In this document: piece by piece, positions 5,955 through 9,775 of the stretch
How the letters are laid out: every line of letters starts with the position of its first letter
Numbering within the stretch: position 1 is the first letter of the stretch
NCBI GenBank assembly: GCA_003157225.1
Contig: PMIZ01000226.1
Location: 800-10,574, forward strand
From: Actinomycetota bacterium
GTDB taxonomy: Bacteria > Actinomycetota > Thermoleophilia > RBG-16-64-13
DNA: 9,775 nucleotides
Reading direction: 5' to 3'
The notes under the pieces: generated by a model
Told to the model about the DNA's origin: nothing
The model's input: only the letters and a program-made list of their open reading frames with translations
Database searches by the model: none
Made by a program: the position numbers and the translations under genes

Positions 5955-7241
5955 ATGGAACCAGTACTCCAGCTGGCACTCGATTTCGTCGATCTCCCCC
6001 GCGCGCTCCAGGTGGCCCAAGAAGCGGTCGCCGGAGGCGCCGATTGGTTAGAGGCCGGCACCCCTCTCATCAAGAGTGAGGGCCTCGAAGCCATACGCGC
6101 CCTCAAGTCGCGCTGGCCCGACCGGGTGATCGTCGCCGACATGAAGACCATGGACGCCGGACGCGCTGAAGTCGAGTGCGCCGCCAAAGCCGGCGCGCGC
6201 GTCGTCGGTGTCCTGGGGACGGCCTCCGACGCCACCATCAAGGAATGCGTTGAAGCGGCCCGCAACTACGGGGCCGAGATCGTGGTAGACATGATCCAAG
6301 TGCCCGACGTGGTGACCCGCGCCCGTGAGGTCGAGAAGATGGGCGCCAACTACGTGGGCATCCACCTGGCCATCGACGAGCAGATGCAAGGCAAGACCCC
6401 CTGGGATACCCTGCGCGAGGTAGCCCAGGCGGTCTCGATCCCGATCGCCGTGGCCGGGGGTGTCAACTCGGAGACGGCCGCGCTGGCACTCGAGGCGGGG
6501 GCCAGCATTGTTGTGGTCGGTGGCGCCATCACCAAGGCCGCCGATGCGACCGCGGCAACCAAGGCCGTCAAGCAAGCCATGGAGAGCGGCACCGCGGTCA
6601 GGTCCAAGTACTTCGTGCGGACGACGGGCCCGGACATCCGCGAGATGCTGATGCGTGTCTCCGCGGCCAACGTATCCGATGCCCTGCACCGCAGCGGCGA
6701 CATCCCCGGCATGCGGCCCGTCACACCAGGCGTCAAGATGGTCGGATCGGCGCTCACGGTCCGCACGGCTCCCGGCGACTGGGCCAAGCCCGTGGAAGCC
6801 ATCGACGAGGCAAAGCCAGGCGATGTCCTTGTGATCGACGTTGGCAACGTGCCTCCCGCCGTCTGGGGGGAGCTCGCCACCAACTCGGCCATCCAGCGCA
6901 AGGTGGCAGGCGTGGTCATCTATGGAGCAGCGCGGGACGTCGCCGACATCCGAGCATTGGGGTTCCCGCTCTTCTCAACCCTCATCAGCCCGACGGCCGG
7001 GGAAGCCAAGGGCTTCGGCGAGATCGGCGTGCCCATCAAGATAGCCGGCGTCGCAATCTCGCCCGGTGACTGGATAATCGGCGACGACGACGGCGTATGC
7101 GTAATCCCCAAGGACAAGGCCGTCGAATACACCAACCGGGCCATGGACGTCCTCGAGAAGGAGAACCGCATGCGCGCGGAGATCCTGGCCGGGAGCACGC
7201 TCAGCCAGGTGGGGTACCTCTCCAAGTGGGAGAAGCACTGA
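5955..7241 (+). CDS. Fusion of 3-hexulose-6-phosphate synthase-like and RraA-like domains
   Basis: The 428-residue protein has two full domains. Residues 1-215 are a TIM barrel of the OMP-decarboxylase superfamily in its HPS form: LALDF (D10), ADMKTMDAG (D62, K64, D67), GIHLAIDEQ (H137, D141, Q143) and the phosphate-loop parts AVAGGVN and VVVGGAIT. HPS joins formaldehyde to ribulose 5-phosphate; archaea use it in reverse to make ribulose 5-phosphate. Residues 225-428 are RraA-like, with DALHRSG, WGELA (304-308) and the RDxxD metal site (R327, D328, D331). Members of that family include 4-hydroxy-4-methyl-2-oxoglutarate aldolases and RNase E inhibitors. Similar fusions are annotated in archaea and some bacteria. 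AGGAGG at 5942-5947 lies seven bases before the ATG. No 6-phospho-3-hexuloisomerase is nearby. 3-keto-L-gulonate-6-phosphate decarboxylase is the main alternative for the first domain. Confidence 0.92.
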   Translation: MEPVLQLALDFVDLPRALQVAQEAVAGGADWLEAGTPLIKSEGLEAIRALKSRWPDRVIVADMKTMDAGRAEVECAAKAGARVVGVLGTASDATIKECVEAARNYGAEIVVDMIQVPDVVTRAREVEKMGANYVGIHLAIDEQMQGKTPWDTLREVAQAVSIPIAVAGGVNSETAALALEAGASIVVVGGAITKAADATAATKAVKQAMESGTAVRSKYFVRTTGPDIREMLMRVSAANVSDALHRSGDIPGMRPVTPGVKMVGSALTVRTAPGDWAKPVEAIDEAKPGDVLVIDVGNVPPAVWGELATNSAIQRKVAGVVIYGAARDVADIRALGFPLFSTLISPTAGEAKGFGEIGVPIKIAGVAISPGDWIIGDDDGVCVIPKDKAVEYTNRAMDVLEKENRMRAEILAGSTLSQVGYLSKWEKH

Positions 7242-7317
7242 GACGACGTCGAGGCTTTCGCGGGCTTGAGTGTCGGTCTTTCGCCGGACGGCATGCTCCG
7301 CGCACGTGTGTCCCACG

Positions 7318-7633
7318 GCGAGGTCCTTGCCCGATCTAGGCGGCGGCACCGGGGAGCGCGGCTCCGGCTTGGCCCGGGTGCTCACTGCCCGGGCGATCAT
7401 CGTCGATCCACTTCCGAGACCAAGGTGCGGCCGCGCGGGAGATAGCCCGTCCCGTGCGGCCGGGTGGCCGAGTGCTCACCCTCTTGCGCGAACCTGCCGG
7501 CTTCAGGACCGCCGAAGGCATGGAGACATTCCTGGGCGGCTACGGCATCGACGGGATGAGCACGCGGCAGCGCAGCAGCAGCTACTTGTTCCTCGGGTCG
7601 GTGACCGGAGCGGCTCCGGGCACGTCCGGGTGA
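7318..7633 (+). pseudogene. Broken class I SAM-dependent methyltransferase remnant
   Basis: This lies in the 404-bp gap between the HPS-RraA gene and panC. One plus frame (7330 to about 7416) reads PDLGGGTGERGSGLARVLTA then RAIIVDPLP. That is methyltransferase motif I plus the acidic end of strand 2 (D codon at 7405-7407). From about 7433 a different plus frame reads REIARPVRPGGRVLTLLRE, the typical late 'RVLxPGGR' strand. It continues through TAEGMETFLGGYGIDG and SYLFLGSV to a TGA at 7631-7633. The stretch between strand 2 and 'LRPGG', normally 50-70 residues, is only about ten codons here, so an internal deletion plus frameshift is indicated. Just upstream, HGEVL in a third frame precedes motif I, hinting at another small indel at about 7328-7335. 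No intact start was found. I cannot name its original substrate. Confidence 0.72.
7372..7394. repeat. 7-bp inverted repeat, GCCCGGG-N9-CCCGGGC
   Basis: Perfect arms at 7372-7378 and 7388-7394 flank a nine-base loop inside the methyltransferase remnant. It could form a stable RNA hairpin 130 bases after the HPS-RraA stop codon. There is no T-run after it on either strand, so it is not a standard intrinsic terminator. It may simply reflect GC-rich former coding sequence. Confidence 0.4.
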
Positions 7634-7645
7634 CCGCCGGGCGCG

Positions 7646-8506
7646 TCACACCGTGACCGGAACATTGTCGATGAGCCTGGTTCCGCCGAAGAAGACCGCC
7701 AGAGCCATCAGGCATTGTCCGGACGCCGTAGTCACCGGGCTAAGGTCGTCGGCTCGCACGATCTCAATGTAGTCCACCCGGCCCAGCGGGGCTTCGAACG
7801 CCAGCATGCCGCGAATCGTCCCCTCAACCGTCGCTACGTCCCGCTCTCCCTCGGCTACCAGGTTCTTGGCCGCGGTGAGTGCCCGGTAGAGCGCGGGCGC
7901 CTGCGCGCGCTCCTCGGGCGCCAGGCGCACGTTTCGCGAACTCATCGCGAGCCCGTCCGCTTCGCGCACGGTGGGGCACGGAACTATCTCGACCCGCATG
8001 TCAAGGTCGTGCACCATCCGCCGGATAACCGCCAACTGCTGGGCGTCCTTCTCCCCGAAGTACGCGCGGTCGGGCCCGCAGATGTTGAGAAGCTTGCCTA
8101 CCACCGTGCAGACCCCGCGGAAGTGCCCCGGACGCGACCGGCCACAAAGACCGACAGTCAGGCCCTCGACGTCCACCCAGGTGGAGAAGCCCTCCGGGTA
8201 CATCTCATCCCCACTCGGGCTGAAGATGAGATCGGCGCCCGCCTCTTCACAGAGCCGCCGGTCTCGCTCGAGATCACGGGGATATCGCGCGAAGTCCTCC
8301 CTAGGGCCGAACTGCGTGGGGTTGACGAAGATCGACACCACCACCACGTCGTTCGCCGCCCTTGCGGCCCGGATCAGCGACAAATGCCCCTCGTGAAGCG
8401 CCCCCATGGTCGGGACGAGGCCAACCGTGTGGCTCTCACGCCGAGCCTCATCCAACACCGCCCGGACTTCGAAGACGGTGGTCAGACAGGGCAGGCCGCC
8501 CCTCAT
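7646..8506 (-). CDS. panC: Pantothenate synthetase (pantoate-beta-alanine ligase) PanC
   Basis: PanC joins pantoate and beta-alanine through a pantoyl-adenylate, the last step of pantothenate (vitamin B5) synthesis in the cytosol. The 286-residue length is standard. Motifs: VPTMGALHEGH with the HxGH nucleotide site (H38, H41), SIFVNPTQFGPREDFARYPR (58-77), GKLLNICGPDRAYFGEKDAQQ (137-157), and the KMSKS-equivalent SSRN (189-192). ATG 8506 was chosen because homologues start shortly before the first strand; the upstream open frame is low-complexity and overlaps the neighbouring gene. No strong ribosome binding site is seen. It lies 31 bases after the P1 peptidase gene in the same orientation. 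panB and panD are not in the window. It converges on the methyltransferase remnant with a 12-base gap. Confidence 0.96.
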   Translation of the reverse strand: MRGGLPCLTTVFEVRAVLDEARRESHTVGLVPTMGALHEGHLSLIRAARAANDVVVVSIFVNPTQFGPREDFARYPRDLERDRRLCEEAGADLIFSPSGDEMYPEGFSTWVDVEGLTVGLCGRSRPGHFRGVCTVVGKLLNICGPDRAYFGEKDAQQLAVIRRMVHDLDMRVEIVPCPTVREADGLAMSSRNVRLAPEERAQAPALYRALTAAKNLVAEGERDVATVEGTIRGMLAFEAPLGRVDYIEIVRADDLSPVTTASGQCLMALAVFFGGTRLIDNVPVTV

Positions 8507-8537
8507 CGGCCAGACTCGGCTCGGTCGGAACTGCCGC

Positions 8538-9494
8538 TCATCGGCCGAACCCAAGTTCGGCGACCGCCAACACTCCGGGCACTCCCGTGGCCGCCCGCAC
8601 CGCCCGGCGGATGCTTCTCGCAACCACCTCGGCCGCTGCCACGCCCGCCTGCAACACGCTCGTCGTCTTCTCACCGGTCGCGAGGACGAATACGCAGTCG
8701 CCGTCCACGGGGGTATGCACCGGGTCGATGGCGCGGGCCAAGCCGTCGTGGCTCATGCGAGCTACGATGCCGCACTGCAGTTTGTCGAGACAGGCGTCGG
8801 TCATGACCACAGAGAGCGTCGTGCTGTCCAGGGCGAAGAAGCTAGGCGTGCCTCTCATGGATAGGAGCGTCTCCCTGCCGCCGATGAAGGCCCCGTCGCC
8901 GCGCGCCCCGGCTAGAATCGCCCCGTCTTCATCCAGTACGTCCCCGAGGGCGTTCACTACCGTCAGGGCGCTGATAGTCGCTCCGCCTTCCAGGGTCATG
9001 CTCGCCAGCCCGACGCCGCCCTTCATCATCCCCTTCGACCCAAGGATCTTGCCCACGGTGGCTCCGGTACCGACTCCTATCGAGCCTTCCTCCACCTGCT
9101 CACCGGCGTCTTGAGCCGCGCGGTAGGCGTCATCCGGCTTCGGGAATCCCTGACACGCTCCCACACCCAGATCGTAGATGACGGCAGCGGAAACCAACGG
9201 AACGCGGGCAAACGGCGTCCGGTAGCCAGCGCCCTTCTCCCTGAGAAAGGTCGACACCCCGGCCGCGGCTCCCAACCCGAGAGCGCTACCGCCCGTGAGC
9301 AGCACGGCGTGCAGTTCGCAGACCGAGACGTAGGGCGACAGGAGCGCCGTCTCGAGTGTCCCCGGGGCGCCGCCCCGGATGTCCACAGAGGCCGTCACGC
9401 CTTTGGGCGCCAGCACCACCGTGCAACCGGTCAGGGCCTCTCGGTCGGAGAAGTGACCGACACGTATGCCCTCGATGCCGACGTTCACTGGCAC
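8538..9494 (-). CDS. P1 family (DmpA/BapA/NylC-like, S58) autoprocessing peptidase
   Basis: This 318-residue N-terminal-nucleophile hydrolase belongs to a family with aminopeptidases, beta-alanyl (beta-amino acid) peptidases and nylon-oligomer hydrolases. Its members cut themselves into two chains to expose a Ser or Thr nucleophile. Visible family blocks are IRVGHFSDREALTGCTVV, VDIRGGAPGTLET (37-49), LTGGSALGLGAAAGV (66-80), GATVGKILG, KGGVGLAS and the second-chain start STTLSVVMTDA, followed by SHDGLARAIDPVHTPVDGD (248-266). By spacing to the TDA motif the nucleophile should be T225. The residue before it is Ser rather than the Asn or Gly I expect. Start is GTG, nine bases after AGGAG, whose first bases overlap the rho stop codon. 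It sits between rho and panC. Confidence 0.93.
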   Translation of the reverse strand: MPVNVGIEGIRVGHFSDREALTGCTVVLAPKGVTASVDIRGGAPGTLETALLSPYVSVCELHAVLLTGGSALGLGAAAGVSTFLREKGAGYRTPFARVPLVSAAVIYDLGVGACQGFPKPDDAYRAAQDAGEQVEEGSIGVGTGATVGKILGSKGMMKGGVGLASMTLEGGATISALTVVNALGDVLDEDGAILAGARGDGAFIGGRETLLSMRGTPSFFALDSTTLSVVMTDACLDKLQCGIVARMSHDGLARAIDPVHTPVDGDCVFVLATGEKTTSVLQAGVAAAEVVARSIRRAVRAATGVPGVLAVAELGFGR

Positions 9495-9506
9495 TTCGGC
9501 CGGCTC

Positions 9507-9775
9507 CTAGCGGGAGTTCTTCCTCATCTGCTCGAGGAACTCCGGGTTCGAACGAGTCTCCTTCAACTTGGCGATCAGGAGTTCGATGGCCGCGTTGGGA
9601 TCGAGCGCGTGTAGCACTCCACGAAGCTTCCACACCATCGAGGCTTCGGCCGGAGCCATCAACAGCTCTTCCTTTCTGGTGCCCGAGTTCTCGATGTCGA
9701 TGGCCGGGAAGATCCGTTTGTTGGCCAGCTGCCTCGTGAGCCGGACCTCCCAGTTGCCGGTGCCTTTGAATTCCT
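9507..9775 (-). CDS. rho: Transcription termination factor Rho, C-terminal end
   Basis: Only the last 89 codons are present; the 5' part lies beyond the window. Rho is the hexameric RNA helicase that ends transcription of untranslated RNA. The visible part begins at EFKGTGNWEVRL, the C-terminal part of the ATPase core. It continues with RIFPAIDIENSGTRKEELL, the region with the conserved 'FPAID...SGTR(R/K)E' motif. It ends in the helical KLKETRSNPEFLEQM typical of Rho C-termini. The stop codon TAG lies 12 bases before the P1 peptidase start, whose ribosome binding site overlaps it, so the genes are probably co-transcribed. The first 1-2 bases of the window edge are an incomplete codon. Confidence 0.97.
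   Translation of the reverse strand, partial: EFKGTGNWEVRLTRQLANKRIFPAIDIENSGTRKEELLMAPAEASMVWKLRGVLHALDPNAAIELLIAKLKETRSNPEFLEQMRKNSR

Noticed and set aside
7270..7656. A 128-codon open frame taken as an intact small gene
   Set aside because: Only its middle part resembles a methyltransferase; its C-terminal part is out of frame with the continuing homology, so it is a piece of a pseudogene.
8503..8546. Repeated CTCATCGGCC (8503-8512 and 8537-8546) around the P1 peptidase-panC junction
   Set aside because: It is a single ten-base direct repeat, partly coding, with no sign of a mobile element or regulator site.
7715..8806. 363-codon plus-strand open frame opposite panC and the P1 peptidase
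   Set aside because: It covers two well-supported minus-strand genes and its sequence is low-complexity Arg/Pro/His-rich.

Overview
The window is a GC-rich, densely coded bacterial chromosome segment, and its gene order points to the phylum Actinomycetota. The minus-strand series tsaE, tsaB, rimI/tsaD, groES is the order I recall from actinobacteria such as Mycobacterium. A DUF2520 Rossmann protein and panC, which are neighbours in mycobacteria, are also both present. The groES gene is preceded by a CIRCE operator. The mixture of a RimI-TsaD fusion, a hexulose-phosphate synthase/RraA fusion and YjbQ suggests a deep-branching, perhaps anaerobic or thermophilic, actinobacterial lineage. That placement is inference and no species is claimed.

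Left block (1-4265, all minus strand, reading leftwards): a family 4 uracil-DNA glycosylase, tsaE, tsaB and a single gene encoding RimI fused to TsaD are joined by overlaps of 4 to 8 bases. They look like one translationally coupled operon. Its tsa products make the N6-threonylcarbamoyl modification of tRNA A37, and RimI acetylates ribosomal protein S18. After tsaD comes a separate heat-shock unit: a near-consensus promoter, a perfectly symmetric CIRCE element at the expected transcription start, an 18-bp palindrome in the leader, and the start of groES, which runs off the window.

Middle block (4266-7241, plus strand): a 210-bp divergent spacer precedes a Rossmann/DUF2520 protein. A good sigma-70-type promoter overlaps the DUF2520 stop codon and appears to drive a two-gene unit of yjbQ and a 428-residue fusion of a 3-hexulose-6-phosphate synthase-like barrel with an RraA-like domain.

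Remnant (about 7318-7633, plus strand): the 404 bp between the fusion gene and panC hold no intact gene. They contain a broken class I SAM-dependent methyltransferase. The nucleotide-binding motif lies in one frame and the late 'LRPGG'-type strand and C-terminus in another, and the middle of the domain is missing.

Right block (7646-9775, minus strand): the end of rho, a P1-family (DmpA/BapA-like) autoprocessing peptidase, and panC lie close together in that order. Some P1 peptidases release beta-alanine from peptides, and PanC consumes beta-alanine, so the pairing suggests a beta-alanine supply route. This is a hypothesis and not shown by sequence alone. No tRNA, rRNA, CRISPR array, insertion sequence or clear intrinsic terminator was recognised.
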